Source: an uncultured Lachnospiraceae bacterium (GTDB lineage Bacteria; Bacillota; Clostridia; Lachnospirales; Lachnospiraceae). From it: a stretch of DNA of 64,000 nucleotides. The notes beneath the pieces were generated by a model that saw nothing but the letters and a program-made list of their open reading frames with translations, ran no database searches and was not told the origin of the DNA. The stretch is taken from positions 30,482 through 94,481 of the forward strand of contig CAJUMM010000002.1 in assembly GCA_910586955.1 (NCBI GenBank). The letters run 5' to 3'. Positions 50,701 to 60,525 of the stretch are shown here, in pieces. The first letter of the stretch is position 1. Every line of letters starts with the position of its first letter. Made by a program: the position numbers and the translations under genes.

Positions 50701-53700
50701 ATGTTTCAGGAGTTAAAGAAAAATTTTGCCCACCCGTCCAACCGCTACGGTCCTGCGCCCTTCTGGTTCTTAAACGGGGATCTGGACCGGGAAGAGCTGA
50801 AATGGCAGGTGAATGAGATGAAGGATAAGGGCTTGTCCGGCTATGTGATGCACTCCCGCTATGGCCGCAGGATCCCTTATATGTCTGATGAATTTTTTGA
50901 CCGCATCGGCTGCATTGTGGAGGAGTCGGAGAAAATCGGCATGAATCCCATTATCTACGATGAGGATGACTGGCCCAGCGGCATGAGCGGCACTAAAGTG
51001 CTGGATCTGCATCCGGAGTATAAGCATAAGCAGCTGTGTATCGCCAGGATCCGAATGAAAAAGGACGAGAAGATCCGCAAGACCTTCCCCAAGGGAGCCA
51101 TTCACCGGGCCTTTGTCTGCCGCATTGTAAAGGATGACCAGGATCTGGCTAAGGTTCAAGTTACGGATGTGACGGATGTGACCTGCCAGGCCAAGGGCTG
51201 CAAATTCCGCTATGAAAATACGGAAGGCTATGATCTGCTGGTAATCTTTAATTTTGAAAGCGCCAGCGGCTATATTATGAAGACTACCTTCCCCAGGATG
51301 AAGGGATTTGAGCCTGCCCTTCAGGAGTGGAGCTGGTATTTCCCCCTGGGAGAGTACGTGGATATCCTGAATCCGGCAGCGGTCCGCTGTTTTCTGGAGA
51401 CTACGGCTGAGGAGTATCTGGACCGCTGGAGCGATAAATTCGGGAAAACCCTCCGGTTTTTCTACACGGACGAGCCGGGGCTTTACACTACCATGCGGGG
51501 GGACGACACGGCGGTGCCCTGGTCGGATATCTACGAGGAGACCTTCCAAAAGGAATTTGGTTACAATATCAGCGACGAGCTGATTTCCCTGGCTGTAGGA
51601 GCCGGAGAGAAATCCGGGAAGATCCGCCATGATTTCTGGAGGCACTTAACGGATCTCTTCCAGAAGAATTTCTTCGATCAGTACAGCCAGTGGTGCCGGG
51701 ATCACGGTATGCAGCTTACGGGGCATCTGCGCCTGTGCTATCCCCAGCTGGTATGGCAGAGAAACTATGCAGGGGATGCCATGGATCTCTTTAAGGCTAT
51801 GGATGTTCCGGGGGTGGATCGCCTGGACACTCCCAGCGTGTGCCAGCGCCTGGGCACGGAGGACTGGCAGTGGCAGGTGGAGGACAAGGCGGCCTCGTCC
51901 ATCGGCCACCAGTATGGCAAGGAGCGCCGTATGACGGAATCCTTCGCGGTAGGCGGCTGGGATTATCGTTTTGCGGATATGAAGAGGGTCAGCGACTGGC
52001 AGTATATGATGGGCATGAATCTTCTGGTTCCCCATGCGTTCCACTATTCCCTGTCCGCCCAGCGCAAGCATGAGTGCCCGCCCTCTTTCTTTTACCAGAA
52101 TCCCCTGTGGCAGCGCTACAAAATCTACGCCCAGTATTTGAGCCGTCTGGGAGAAATGATGATCGGCGGCAGGAACATCGCGGAGATCGCCGTTCTCTAT
52201 CCCATGACCACCATCTGGGTGGACGACGTGCCGGAGGCGGATGTGCAGGACGCCGTCAACAACATCGATCGGGATTTTGCCTATGTGACGGATCTCCTGC
52301 TCCGAAGGCAGATGGATTATGATATTCTCAACGAGAACCATTTGTCCGACTGCTCGGTGGCGGAGGGAAAAATTGAGATGGGGGAGGCTGTCTACCGGCT
52401 GCTGGTGGTTCCGCCTATGATGACGATCCGGGCGGAGACGGAGGCTTTTCTTAAAAATTACGTGGAAAAGGGCGGCAAGGTGCTTTTCCTGTCCCTAGTT
52501 CCATGGAAGGATCTGGAGGGCAGGAAGCTGGGATATCTGGCGGACGCTTTTCAAACCCTTTTTGATACAGATATTACAAAGGGGCTCGACACTTACCTGG
52601 AGGCGGGCGTGCCTGTGGCTGTAAAGAAGTCGGAAAATGGACAGATTGCCTTTGTACATACCGGGGTGATGAAGGATCACTTTCCGGGGGACGCCGTGGC
52701 CGATATGATTGCCTCCATGCTGGATCTGGATGTGCGGATGCGCTCGGAGGCGGGCGCCAACTTGTACTACAACCATCATGTGAAAGGGAACCTGGATCTT
52801 TATTTTATCCACAATGCCGACGAGGCGGGGCACCATGCGGATATTTCCCTGCGGGCTCTGGGCAAGCCGTACCTGTTTCTGCCTGAGACCGGGGAGGTGA
52901 AGGAGCTGCCCTTCTACCGCCAGGCGGAGGGGCGCACGGAGCTTAAGAATTATTATATAGCTCCTCTTCAGTCTATGTTTCTTGTCCTGGAGGGCGAGGA
53001 GGCCTGCGTGGGCTCTTATGAGGAGAGCAACCTGTGCCTGGCCGCCCCGGGCAAGGCTTATGTGCCAGCCTATGAAGAGGCGGGGTATACGGTGATCGAC
53101 GGGACACGCAGGGAGTACGCCAATACCATGAAGGAGCGGGCCCTTGGGGATGTCTGGGGCAGAAAGCTTAAAGATCCCAACGTATTGATTCTGGATCACT
53201 GGAATATGGCCCAGGACGAGGCCAGCGAGGAGGCGTACACCGCCCAGTCCTTCGGGGACTCCGGGCGCTCCTGCATCAAGTATACGGCGGAATTTCGGGT
53301 GGAGGATCCGTCCATCGGGCTCTCCCTGGTGGTGGATCGGATCTCGGAGATCGTCTATGACGGGGAGCAGATGCCCATTGAGATCCTGGTAAACGGGACG
53401 GTGGTGAAGGATTTCCACCATTCCAGTTTCCTGGATCATGAGATGAACGAGGTGGATATCTCTTCCTTAGTGGTGAAGGGAATCAATTCCGTGACCATGA
53501 TCTACGAGCATAAGCTCTACGGCTTTGAGGGCAAGACAGGGATCAACAAGATTGGCATGCTGTGGGATCCTGCCTATATCGTGGGGGATTTCAGCCTGAA
53601 GAAGGAGGCCGGATGCCCCAACACCTACGCCATCGTTAGCCAGGAGGAGACCATCCGCACCGGCTCCTGGGCGCCCCAGGGCCTGGTGAATTACAACGGG

Positions 53701-53997
53701 GCCGTGGAGTACAGCCAGACCTTTGCCTTGTCGGCGGCGGAGGTTTTGGGGAAACGGATCCTGGTGGACGCCGGGGACGTGCGGGAGTGCCTGGATGTGA
53801 CGGTGAACGGAGAGCTTGTGGAATCCCGGATATGGCTGCCTTATGTGGTGGATATCACGGATTATGTGAAGGAGGGGGAAAATGAGATTGCCCTGGAGGT
53901 TCGGTGTACGCCCAAGAACCTGATGAACAAATCCATGACTCCCTATGGCTTGCTCAGTGCGGTGAGGCTGATGATTTGCGACGAGATCCGGCTGTGA
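50701..53997 (+). CDS. Large glycoside hydrolase, GH106 alpha-L-rhamnosidase-like
   Basis: The 1098-residue protein opens NRYGPAPFWFLNGDLDREELKWQV, a hallmark start of GH106-like enzymes. A TIM-barrel region follows (GLSGYVMHSRYG, IYDEDDWPSG, RFFYTDEPGLY near residue 255, GMQLTGHL), then a glutamine-amidotransferase-like region around 560-640 (VPPMMTIRAETEAFLKNYVEKGGKVLF in parts). A C-terminal GH2-type sugar-binding beta domain closes it (GKRILVDAGDVRECLDVTVNGELV in parts). No signal peptide is visible, so it acts in the cytoplasm on imported oligosaccharides. The nearby rhamnose mutarotase supports L-rhamnoside as substrate. ATG 50701 has GGAGG. Confidence 0.7.
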   Translation: MFQELKKNFAHPSNRYGPAPFWFLNGDLDREELKWQVNEMKDKGLSGYVMHSRYGRRIPYMSDEFFDRIGCIVEESEKIGMNPIIYDEDDWPSGMSGTKVLDLHPEYKHKQLCIARIRMKKDEKIRKTFPKGAIHRAFVCRIVKDDQDLAKVQVTDVTDVTCQAKGCKFRYENTEGYDLLVIFNFESASGYIMKTTFPRMKGFEPALQEWSWYFPLGEYVDILNPAAVRCFLETTAEEYLDRWSDKFGKTLRFFYTDEPGLYTTMRGDDTAVPWSDIYEETFQKEFGYNISDELISLAVGAGEKSGKIRHDFWRHLTDLFQKNFFDQYSQWCRDHGMQLTGHLRLCYPQLVWQRNYAGDAMDLFKAMDVPGVDRLDTPSVCQRLGTEDWQWQVEDKAASSIGHQYGKERRMTESFAVGGWDYRFADMKRVSDWQYMMGMNLLVPHAFHYSLSAQRKHECPPSFFYQNPLWQRYKIYAQYLSRLGEMMIGGRNIAEIAVLYPMTTIWVDDVPEADVQDAVNNIDRDFAYVTDLLLRRQMDYDILNENHLSDCSVAEGKIEMGEAVYRLLVVPPMMTIRAETEAFLKNYVEKGGKVLFLSLVPWKDLEGRKLGYLADAFQTLFDTDITKGLDTYLEAGVPVAVKKSENGQIAFVHTGVMKDHFPGDAVADMIASMLDLDVRMRSEAGANLYYNHHVKGNLDLYFIHNADEAGHHADISLRALGKPYLFLPETGEVKELPFYRQAEGRTELKNYYIAPLQSMFLVLEGEEACVGSYEESNLCLAAPGKAYVPAYEEAGYTVIDGTRREYANTMKERALGDVWGRKLKDPNVLILDHWNMAQDEASEEAYTAQSFGDSGRSCIKYTAEFRVEDPSIGLSLVVDRISEIVYDGEQMPIEILVNGTVVKDFHHSSFLDHEMNEVDISSLVVKGINSVTMIYEHKLYGFEGKTGINKIGMLWDPAYIVGDFSLKKEAGCPNTYAIVSQEETIRTGSWAPQGLVNYNGAVEYSQTFALSAAEVLGKRILVDAGDVRECLDVTVNGELVESRIWLPYVVDITDYVKEGENEIALEVRCTPKNLMNKSMTPYGLLSAVRLMICDEIRL

Positions 53998-54022
53998 GAA
54001 TGTGGACAGATCATTCTTTTGC

Positions 54023-54054
54023 CAGGGCTGCCGTTAGATGTTGCGGCAGCCCTG
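54023..54054. terminator. Perfect hairpin between convergent genes
   Basis: CAGGGCTGCCG (54023-54033) and CGGCAGCCCTG (54044-54054) form an 11-bp perfect stem with a 10-base loop, between the GH106-like gene and the convergent AraC gene. There is no T tract on either side, so termination may rely on another factor or it may protect the mRNA 3' ends. Confidence 0.5.
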
Positions 54055-54112
54055 CGCCGTTTACAGGAGGCTTTTTGGGGGTGGGCGGCTTTTCCTGCCG
54101 GGCTGCCGCGCG

Positions 54113-55009
54113 TCAGTGGATGTCGCGCTTTTCAGCGATGACGGGCCAGAGCTTTCGGAATTCCTGGGGCGTCATGCCTTCCTGGGCTTTGAACTGGCGG
54201 GTGAAGTGGCTGGTGTTCTCAATGCCCACGGCGTAGGAGATCTCGCTGATGGAGAGCTGGGAGGTCAGCATCAGTTCTTTGGCCTGTTTGAGGCGCAGAT
54301 AGATGACGTACTCGGTGGGGGATTGGCCAAGATAGCGTTTAAATTGTTTTTGCAGATAAAATTGATTCAGGTTAAACTGGGCAGATAGGCTGGATAAGGT
54401 GATTTTTTCGGTGTAGTGGGTCAGCAAGAAGCTTCGGATTTCCTGAACGACGGTTGGAATATTTTCGGAGGATGCGGCGGAAGCGGAGATCAGAGCAACC
54501 ATAAGCTGTGTGATCAGGCTGGAGGCATAAACATCTTTTTCCAACTGCTCGCGTGGTGAGGCGTAGAGATCTGCCAGCTCCTGGATGAGGTTCAGAGCAG
54601 GAGAGTTAAGAGGAAGTGTTGCCACAGGCTTATTTCCGGTGTTTTTTAGAAAAAGAGAGTAGTAGGATCTGGCGGCTCCACCCACAAAGTGCAGCCAGAT
54701 CACATGCCAGCTGCCGTGAGTTTTGCTGGTTCCGTAGACCTGAGGGGAGAGGCAGTCGATCCAGAAAAACTGTCCTGGTTTTAACGTGTAGCTCTGATTT
54801 CCGTAGTGGAGATACCCTTCCCCGGAAAGGGTCAGCTTGACCAATAAGGAATTTAGGCCTTCCCGATCTGTAGAATAATCCTGGCGGCTGTAGAAGTTGC
54901 CAATATCCGTGGTATAGACGAGAGATTCCTTAGCGAATCCGGTAGCGCTGATTACCTGCCAGGTGGAATCTTCTGTATAGTCCAGAACGCAATAACTATG
55001 TGTTGCCAT
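54113..55009 (-). CDS. AraC-family regulator of the rhamnoside locus
   Basis: The 298-residue protein has an N-terminal cupin sensor (LTLSGEGYLHYGNQSYTLKPGQFFWID in parts) and two C-terminal helix-turn-helix units near residues 205-290 (ITLSSLSAQFNLNQFYLQKQFK; ISEISYAVGIENTSHFTRQFK), ending in the family signature GMTPQEFRK. It sits between the glycosidase and the transporter and probably activates both. ATG 55009 follows GGAGGTTTTT; ATG 55021 lacks spacing. Confidence 0.88.
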   Translation of the reverse strand: MATHSYCVLDYTEDSTWQVISATGFAKESLVYTTDIGNFYSRQDYSTDREGLNSLLVKLTLSGEGYLHYGNQSYTLKPGQFFWIDCLSPQVYGTSKTHGSWHVIWLHFVGGAARSYYSLFLKNTGNKPVATLPLNSPALNLIQELADLYASPREQLEKDVYASSLITQLMVALISASAASSENIPTVVQEIRSFLLTHYTEKITLSSLSAQFNLNQFYLQKQFKRYLGQSPTEYVIYLRLKQAKELMLTSQLSISEISYAVGIENTSHFTRQFKAQEGMTPQEFRKLWPVIAEKRDIH

Positions 55010-55328
55010 AAAAACCTCCAATTTCAGCTGGTGACGGATATGTCAAGATAATGCTAAAAGTGAGCAAGATAAACTAAAGCCATATTTCTGTTTTACGTAT
55101 ATAATATAATAAACAGGAAGAAAGAGCAATAATAAAGTTTTAAAATGTAAAAAAGGCACTATTATACCAAAATATTCGCAAATAATTGTGAAAAATTTAT
55201 ACAATAAAAAGGACTGAGCGAAGAATTAAGGAAAAAAGAAAAATATAGAAAAAATGGTTTTTTGTACCAAGATTGTGCAAAAGATGTGGTAAGTGCGGCC
55301 AAAAATTTGATAGACGGGAGATGAGGCA
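55010..55328. promoter_or_regulatory. A+T-rich control region between araC-type gene and the transporter operon
   Basis: No gene lies in these 319 bases. CCAAGATTGTGCAA at 55267-55280 repeats the CCAA-N4-GTGCAA pattern seen before the GH106-like gene, and a looser copy (CCAAAATATTCGCAA) starts exactly 100 bases upstream at 55167. TATAAT-like sequences occur around 55098-55110, but I cannot assign a clear promoter to either strand. Confidence 0.5.
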
Positions 55329-56849
55329 ATGTCAGAATATGTCCTTGAGTTGAAAGGTATTACAAAAATTTTCCCGGGCATTCGCGCCTTGGATCGGGTG
55401 GAATTTCAACTGAAGAAAGGTGAGATCCATGCTTTGATGGGGGAAAACGGAGCGGGCAAATCCACCTTTATTAAAGTGATTACCGGAGTGCATCAGGCAG
55501 AAGAGGGAGAGATGTTCCTGGATGGCAGAAAAGTGTCATTTCGGGGTCCTCAGGATGCGCAGAAGGCGGGCATTGCGGCCATTTACCAGCATGCGACGGC
55601 CTATCCCCACCTGACTGTGGCGGAGAATATTTTTATGGGGCATGAGAAGATGCGGCGCGGTATGATTGACTGGAAGGCCATGAACTGCGGGGCGAAGGAA
55701 CTGCTGGATGTCTTATCCGCGGAATTTGGCCCCACGGATCTGATGGGCTCGCTGTCTGTGGCGCAGCAGCAGATGGTGGAGATCGCCCATGCCTTGTCTG
55801 TCAACGCGCGGATCTTGATTATGGATGAGCCGACGGCTGCCCTGACGAAGGCGGAGTCGGAAAAGCTCTACGAGATTACGGAGAAGTTGAGGGACGACGG
55901 CGTGTCTGTGATCTTTATCTCCCATCGGTTCGAGGATATGTACCGGCTGGCGACTCGGGTGACGGTGTTTCGTGACGCCCATTATATCGGGACTTATGAT
56001 GTGGACGGCATTTCCAATGCGGATCTGATCAAGGCTATGGTCGGGCGCGATATCAAGATGCTGTTTCCCAAGCCGGAGGTGGAGTTTGGGGATGAGATGC
56101 TCCGTGTAGAGAAGCTTTCCAGGACGGGATATTTCGAGGATGTGTCTTTTTCGGTGCGCAGGGGTGAGATCCTGGGGCTGACGGGGCTGGTGGGCGCCCG
56201 CCGCACGGAGGTGGCGCAGGTGATCTTTGGGATCGAGAAGGCGTCCCGCGGGGATATCTACGTGGAGGGAGAAAAAGTTCAGATACATAGTCCTTTAGAT
56301 GCGATGCGGCACGGGATTGGTCTGCTGACGGAGGATCGGCAGAGGTATGGGCTGATTCTGGAGTGGGGCATCGGGCGCAATATTACCCTGCCGGAGCTGC
56401 CAAGGTATACCAGGAACGGCCTCCTGAAGGAGAAGGAGGAGAACCGGAAAGCGGCCCGGTATGCGGAGGACGTGGATGTGAAGGCGGTGACGGTGTTTGA
56501 TCCGGCCGGCAGCCTGTCCGGCGGTAACCAGCAGAAGGTGGTGGTGGCCAAGGTCCTGGGATCGGAGATGAAGGTTTTGATTCTGGACGAGCCTACCAAG
56601 GGGGTGGACGTGGGATCCAAGGCTGCCATCTATGAGATTATGGGGGAATTGGCCCAGAAAGGCTATGCCATTATTATGATTTCTTCGGAGATGCCGGAGA
56701 TCCTGGGAATGTGCGACCGGGTCGTGGTCATGTGCGACGGACGGGTCACGGGGGAGCTTGGCAGGGAGGAGCTTGATCAGGAGCGGATTCTGGTGCTGGC
56801 CATGACCAGGCAGAAGCATGGAGATAAAGGAGGTGGCGGCCTTGAATAA
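55329..56849 (+). CDS. Sugar ABC transporter ATP-binding protein, rhamnoside locus
   Basis: The 506-residue protein has two ATPase halves of the RbsA type: Walker A GENGAGKST, LSVAQQQMVEIAHAL, Walker B LIMDEPTAAL; then the degenerate loop GLVGARRTE and LSGGNQQKVVVAKVL. It serves the two permeases encoded next. GGGAGATGAGGC precedes the ATG. It is a diverged relative of the protein at 12419. Confidence 0.92.
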   Translation: MSEYVLELKGITKIFPGIRALDRVEFQLKKGEIHALMGENGAGKSTFIKVITGVHQAEEGEMFLDGRKVSFRGPQDAQKAGIAAIYQHATAYPHLTVAENIFMGHEKMRRGMIDWKAMNCGAKELLDVLSAEFGPTDLMGSLSVAQQQMVEIAHALSVNARILIMDEPTAALTKAESEKLYEITEKLRDDGVSVIFISHRFEDMYRLATRVTVFRDAHYIGTYDVDGISNADLIKAMVGRDIKMLFPKPEVEFGDEMLRVEKLSRTGYFEDVSFSVRRGEILGLTGLVGARRTEVAQVIFGIEKASRGDIYVEGEKVQIHSPLDAMRHGIGLLTEDRQRYGLILEWGIGRNITLPELPRYTRNGLLKEKEENRKAARYAEDVDVKAVTVFDPAGSLSGGNQQKVVVAKVLGSEMKVLILDEPTKGVDVGSKAAIYEIMGELAQKGYAIIMISSEMPEILGMCDRVVVMCDGRVTGELGREELDQERILVLAMTRQKHGDKGGGGLE

Positions 56850-57825
56850 AATGAAGAAATTGTTTCAATCTCGGGAAATAAGCTTGCTGTTGGTAATGAT
56901 TATTCTTTGTGCACTTATCCAAATGCGGAACTCTAGTTTTTTGACAGCCAGTGTGATGAACTCGATCCTTAAAAATTATTCTTATACGATGATGCTTTCG
57001 GTTGGAATGTTGATGGTTCTGTTGATTGGGGGCATTGATATTTCTGTTGGGGCGACTCTGGCGTTTTCCGGTATGACTGCCTCCCTGTTGATGCGGAGCG
57101 GAGCGCTTACCAGTTGCTTTCAAGTGTTTCTTGCGAGTACTTTGATTGGAACTTTTTGTGGATTCCTCACGGGTCTGGTGATTGCCAAAGGAAAGGTGAT
57201 TCCGATTATCGCTACCTTGGGCATCCGCTATATTTATCGAGGTATGTCTTATCTGGTTTCGGGTTTTAAATCGGTGAATGCTTCCAGTATGCTGCAGGAC
57301 TACAAGAATTTTGCGCAGGATTCTACTTTGGGTATCAATAATCTGGTTTTGCTTACGCTGGGGGCCTATATTCTCTTTTTTATAGTTTTACGTTGGACCA
57401 AATTTGGCCGACGGATTTACGCAGTAGGTTCCAATCCTTCAGCGGCTGTAGTTAGCGGCATCCCGGTAGATTGGGTTAAAATTTCCGTCTATACCATTAT
57501 GGGCAGTATTTGCGGAGTATGCGGTTCCATGTATGTGAGCTATTATACCTCTGCCCAAAATAATATGGCTACAGGTATTGAAATGGATGTGATCGCCTCC
57601 TGCGTAGTGGGAGGGGTGGCTTTGAGCGGCGGCCGCGGAAATGTGGCGGGAGTGCTGATCGGTTCAGCCACCATCGCAATTATCAGCAAGTCCTTAAGCC
57701 TGGTGGGGATCAATCCCTTCTGGCAGCAGGCCTTGAAGGGAGCGATTATTTTGGTGGCGGTTATGGTTAATGTAATCGTCCAGAGGAATATGGACAAGCA
57801 CATTCTGGAAAGAAGGGAGGTTTAA
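56842..57825 (+). CDS. Sugar ABC transporter permease 1, rhamnoside locus
   Basis: The 327-residue RbsC-type permease has GGIDISVGATLAFSG, GSNPSAAVVSGIPV and VVGGVALSGGRGNVAGV. I place the start at TTG 56842, 8 bases after AGGAGG and overlapping the ATPase stop; ATG 56851 in frame is possible but far from the ribosome site, and ATG 56818 precedes it. Confidence 0.87.
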   Translation: MNKMKKLFQSREISLLLVMIILCALIQMRNSSFLTASVMNSILKNYSYTMMLSVGMLMVLLIGGIDISVGATLAFSGMTASLLMRSGALTSCFQVFLASTLIGTFCGFLTGLVIAKGKVIPIIATLGIRYIYRGMSYLVSGFKSVNASSMLQDYKNFAQDSTLGINNLVLLTLGAYILFFIVLRWTKFGRRIYAVGSNPSAAVVSGIPVDWVKISVYTIMGSICGVCGSMYVSYYTSAQNNMATGIEMDVIASCVVGGVALSGGRGNVAGVLIGSATIAIISKSLSLVGINPFWQQALKGAIILVAVMVNVIVQRNMDKHILERREV

Positions 57826-57828
57826 GAT

Positions 57829-58818
57829 TTGGCTAATAAATCGGGGAGAACCATCCTGTTTGAGAAAAAGGTGACGCTGCGTTCGGTTTTGGCTACACGC
57901 GAGGCTATGCTGATTCTGCTTTTTCTGGCAGTCAATCTTATGAATATCAGCATTTCCCCCAACTACCTGAACAGCTATACGTTATTTACGAATATTAACA
58001 GCTTTATGGTAAAGGGATTTATTGCTCTTCCCATGGCGTATGTTCTTCTTCTGGGAGAAATTGATATCTCTGTGGGCTCTATGGTGTGCTTAAGTGCGAC
58101 CATACTCGGCTTGGTCTACAATGGAACGGGCTCCATTCTTTTGGCGATTTTCACGGCGCTGGCGGCAGGGACTCTCTGTGGAGCATTTAACGGCCTGATT
58201 TTGACGCAGTTTACAGAGCTGGCCTCCATGATTGTGACGCTGGCAACTATGACCCTGTACCGCGGATTCTCAGAGATGCTTTTGGGAGACAAGTCTACCA
58301 ATGGAATGCGCAATGTGGAATGGTTTATGGATATCTATGATGGCCGTGTTGGGCATGTGCCGTATCTGTTTCTGATGTTCTGTATTTTGGCAGTTATTTT
58401 TGGCGTGGTTATGCACAAGACGGTTTTTGGCAGGCGGATGTATGCCATCGGTGCGAATCAGGAATCGGCACGGTATTCCGGTATCCAGGTACAGAAGATT
58501 CGGATGATTGTCTTTACGCTGACAGGTCTGATTTCCGGTTTGGCCGGAGTTTTCTACTGTGCCTGGATGGGTACGGTGAAGAATAACATTGCAGAGGGTT
58601 ATGAGATGGAGGCAATCTGCATGTGTGTGCTGGGCGGTATCTCTACGGATGGCGGGAAGGGAAATTTTCCGGGAGTTTTAATAGCGATTTTTACCATGGG
58701 CCTGCTGCGTTACGGACTGGGCCTGATCAATATCAACTCGGAGATTATTAATATTATTATTGGAATGTTATTGGTCTTGGTGGTGATGCTGCCGGAGCTG
58801 AAACGGATTTTTAAGTAG
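57829..58818 (+). CDS. Sugar ABC transporter permease 2, rhamnoside locus
   Basis: The 329-residue permease has LGEIDISVGSMVCLSA, GANQESARYSGIQV and CVLGGISTDGGKGNFPGV. With the preceding gene it should form a heterodimeric channel, as in the rhamnose (RhaPQ) and AI-2 (LsrCD) systems. The start is TTG at 57829 with GGGAGG 8 bases upstream. Confidence 0.88.
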   Translation: MANKSGRTILFEKKVTLRSVLATREAMLILLFLAVNLMNISISPNYLNSYTLFTNINSFMVKGFIALPMAYVLLLGEIDISVGSMVCLSATILGLVYNGTGSILLAIFTALAAGTLCGAFNGLILTQFTELASMIVTLATMTLYRGFSEMLLGDKSTNGMRNVEWFMDIYDGRVGHVPYLFLMFCILAVIFGVVMHKTVFGRRMYAIGANQESARYSGIQVQKIRMIVFTLTGLISGLAGVFYCAWMGTVKNNIAEGYEMEAICMCVLGGISTDGGKGNFPGVLIAIFTMGLLRYGLGLININSEIINIIIGMLLVLVVMLPELKRIFK

Positions 58819-58956
58819 TTATAAGCACGGATGTGTTTATATAGATACTATGAGAACGCAGCATAGGAGCTGCAGGAACGGCGAATATTTCTGACTGGAG
58901 AGCGCGCAGCCAGGCAGGGGTGTTAGCTTGAAAAAGAAAGGGAAGGAAACAAGATT

Positions 58957-60051
58957 ATGAAAAAACGAATTGCACTTATGATGGCTTTTGTCATGGTTAT
59001 GGGGTTTACGGCCTGCTCCGGCAAAACGCCTTCTGCTGAACAGCCGGAAAGTGCTCCGGCAGAGGCGCCCGCAGAGGCGGAAGCCCCAGCGGAGGATACA
59101 GAATCCAGTGGCGGACTGACTTTTGCCATCGTTCCCAAGCAGGCGGGGAACGAGTATCATGAGGTGATTGCAAATGGTTTTAATGATGCTTGTAAAGAGC
59201 TGGGCGTTACTCCTATCGTACAATATCCGGAAGACACTTCTGCAGAGGCTCAGATTACGGTGATTAACAACCTGATTGCTCAGAAGGTAGATGCTATTGC
59301 TATTGGAGCAAACGATGCGGAGGCTCTGGAAGGGACGATCAAGACGGCAAAGGATCAGGGAATTGTGGTCGTTACTTTTGATTCGGATACCAAGGGCAGC
59401 CAGGTATTTGTAAATCAGACAGCCAATGACGCACTTGCACAGGTTTTGGTAGATTCTGTGCTGGACATGACCGACGGAGAGGGACAGTTTGCAGTATTGT
59501 CCGCAACTTCCACCGCAACCAACCAGAACGCATGGATTGCTGCCATGGAGAAGCTGATTGCGTCTGATGACAAGTATTCGAAACTGGAGTGGGTGACTAC
59601 GGTCTACGGCGATGACGAGGATCAGAAATCTTATGACGAGGCAGAGTCCCTGATGACCAATTATCCGGATCTGAAGGTAATCTGCAGTCCCACCTGCGTT
59701 GGCTATGTAGCAGCCTGCAAGGCAGTTACGAATGCAGGGAGTGATATTAAGGTTGCCGGAGTTGGGATGCCCTCCTGGTCTCTGGGTTATGTGGGCGAAG
59801 GGACCTGCTCGGAGTACATGTATCTGTGGAATCCCATTGAGATCGGCAATCTTACGGTTTACACCATGCAGGCGTTGTTGGATGGTGATATTACAGGGGC
59901 AGAGGGTGAAACTTACACGGCAGCAAATGGAAAAGAGTATACGATTGTGGCACCTGATGAATCCGTGGGTATCTATTCCACCCAGGTTATCGTGGGAGAT
60001 CCCTTCCGGTTTGACGGCAGCAACATCGAGGAGTGGGCAGCAAAATTCTAA
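58957..60051 (+). CDS. Sugar-binding lipoprotein, rhamnoside locus
   Basis: The 364-residue protein has a lipoprotein signal (MKKRIALMMAFVMVMGFTAC, Cys 20), a low-complexity Ala/Glu/Pro linker (about residues 25-50) and a Peripla_BP_4 domain similar to RhaS/LsrB (FAIVPKQAGNEYHEVIANGF; DAIAIGANDAEAL; VICSPTCVGYVAACKAV). It should bind rhamnose or a rhamnoside for the transporter upstream. A G+C-rich 138-base gap before it contains no gene. Confidence 0.9.
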   Translation: MKKRIALMMAFVMVMGFTACSGKTPSAEQPESAPAEAPAEAEAPAEDTESSGGLTFAIVPKQAGNEYHEVIANGFNDACKELGVTPIVQYPEDTSAEAQITVINNLIAQKVDAIAIGANDAEALEGTIKTAKDQGIVVVTFDSDTKGSQVFVNQTANDALAQVLVDSVLDMTDGEGQFAVLSATSTATNQNAWIAAMEKLIASDDKYSKLEWVTTVYGDDEDQKSYDEAESLMTNYPDLKVICSPTCVGYVAACKAVTNAGSDIKVAGVGMPSWSLGYVGEGTCSEYMYLWNPIEIGNLTVYTMQALLDGDITGAEGETYTAANGKEYTIVAPDESVGIYSTQVIVGDPFRFDGSNIEEWAAKF

Positions 60052-60090
60052 CGTATAGAGCTGCATAACTGGAATCGGCAAATATCCGAA

Positions 60091-60127
60091 CAATGCCCGG
60101 AAGGAAACGATTTTCTAACGGGCATTG
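60091..60127 (+). promoter_or_regulatory. Inverted repeat between the binding protein and rhaM
   Basis: CAATGCCCG (60091-60099) pairs perfectly with CGGGCATTG (60119-60127) over a 19-base loop. No T tract follows, so it is more likely an mRNA stabiliser or attenuator than a full terminator. Confidence 0.5.
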
Positions 60128-60163
60128 GGAGGACGTCTGCGAAACTTTACACAGGAGGTTCAT

Positions 60164-60484
60164 ATGGCAACACAAAGATATGCTTGGAAATGCAAGCTGC
60201 TTCCGGGGCGGCTGGAGGAGTGGAAATACCGTCATGACTATATGTGGCCGGAGATGATTCAGGCTTTGAAGGATGCCGGCATCCGCAATTACACGATATG
60301 GACGGATGGAGAAGAGCTGTTCGGCTATTATGAGTGCGACGATGTGGAATTTACTACCCGGTCACAGGCGGAAAATCCGGTAGTGGACGCATGGAATATT
60401 CATGTGAAGGATGTGATCACCATGGTGATGGATCCCGAAACCGGAGCACAGCCGCCTCTGGAGCAGGTTTTTTACTTTGAATAG
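60164..60484 (+). CDS. rhaM: L-rhamnose mutarotase
   Basis: The 106-residue protein is a RhaM/DUF718 member: CKLLPGRLEEWKYRHDYMWPEM, with His 24 matching the catalytic His of E. coli RhaM, then ALKDAGIRNYTIWTDGEELFGYYEC and VVDAWNIHVKDVITM. It interconverts alpha and beta anomers of L-rhamnose. No rhamnose isomerase, kinase or aldolase lies in the window. ATG 60164 has CAGGAGG. Confidence 0.9.
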   Translation: MATQRYAWKCKLLPGRLEEWKYRHDYMWPEMIQALKDAGIRNYTIWTDGEELFGYYECDDVEFTTRSQAENPVVDAWNIHVKDVITMVMDPETGAQPPLEQVFYFE

Positions 60485-60525
60485 CAAATATCCGGTAAAT
60501 TGAGAGGTAAAAAAGGAGAAGACAT

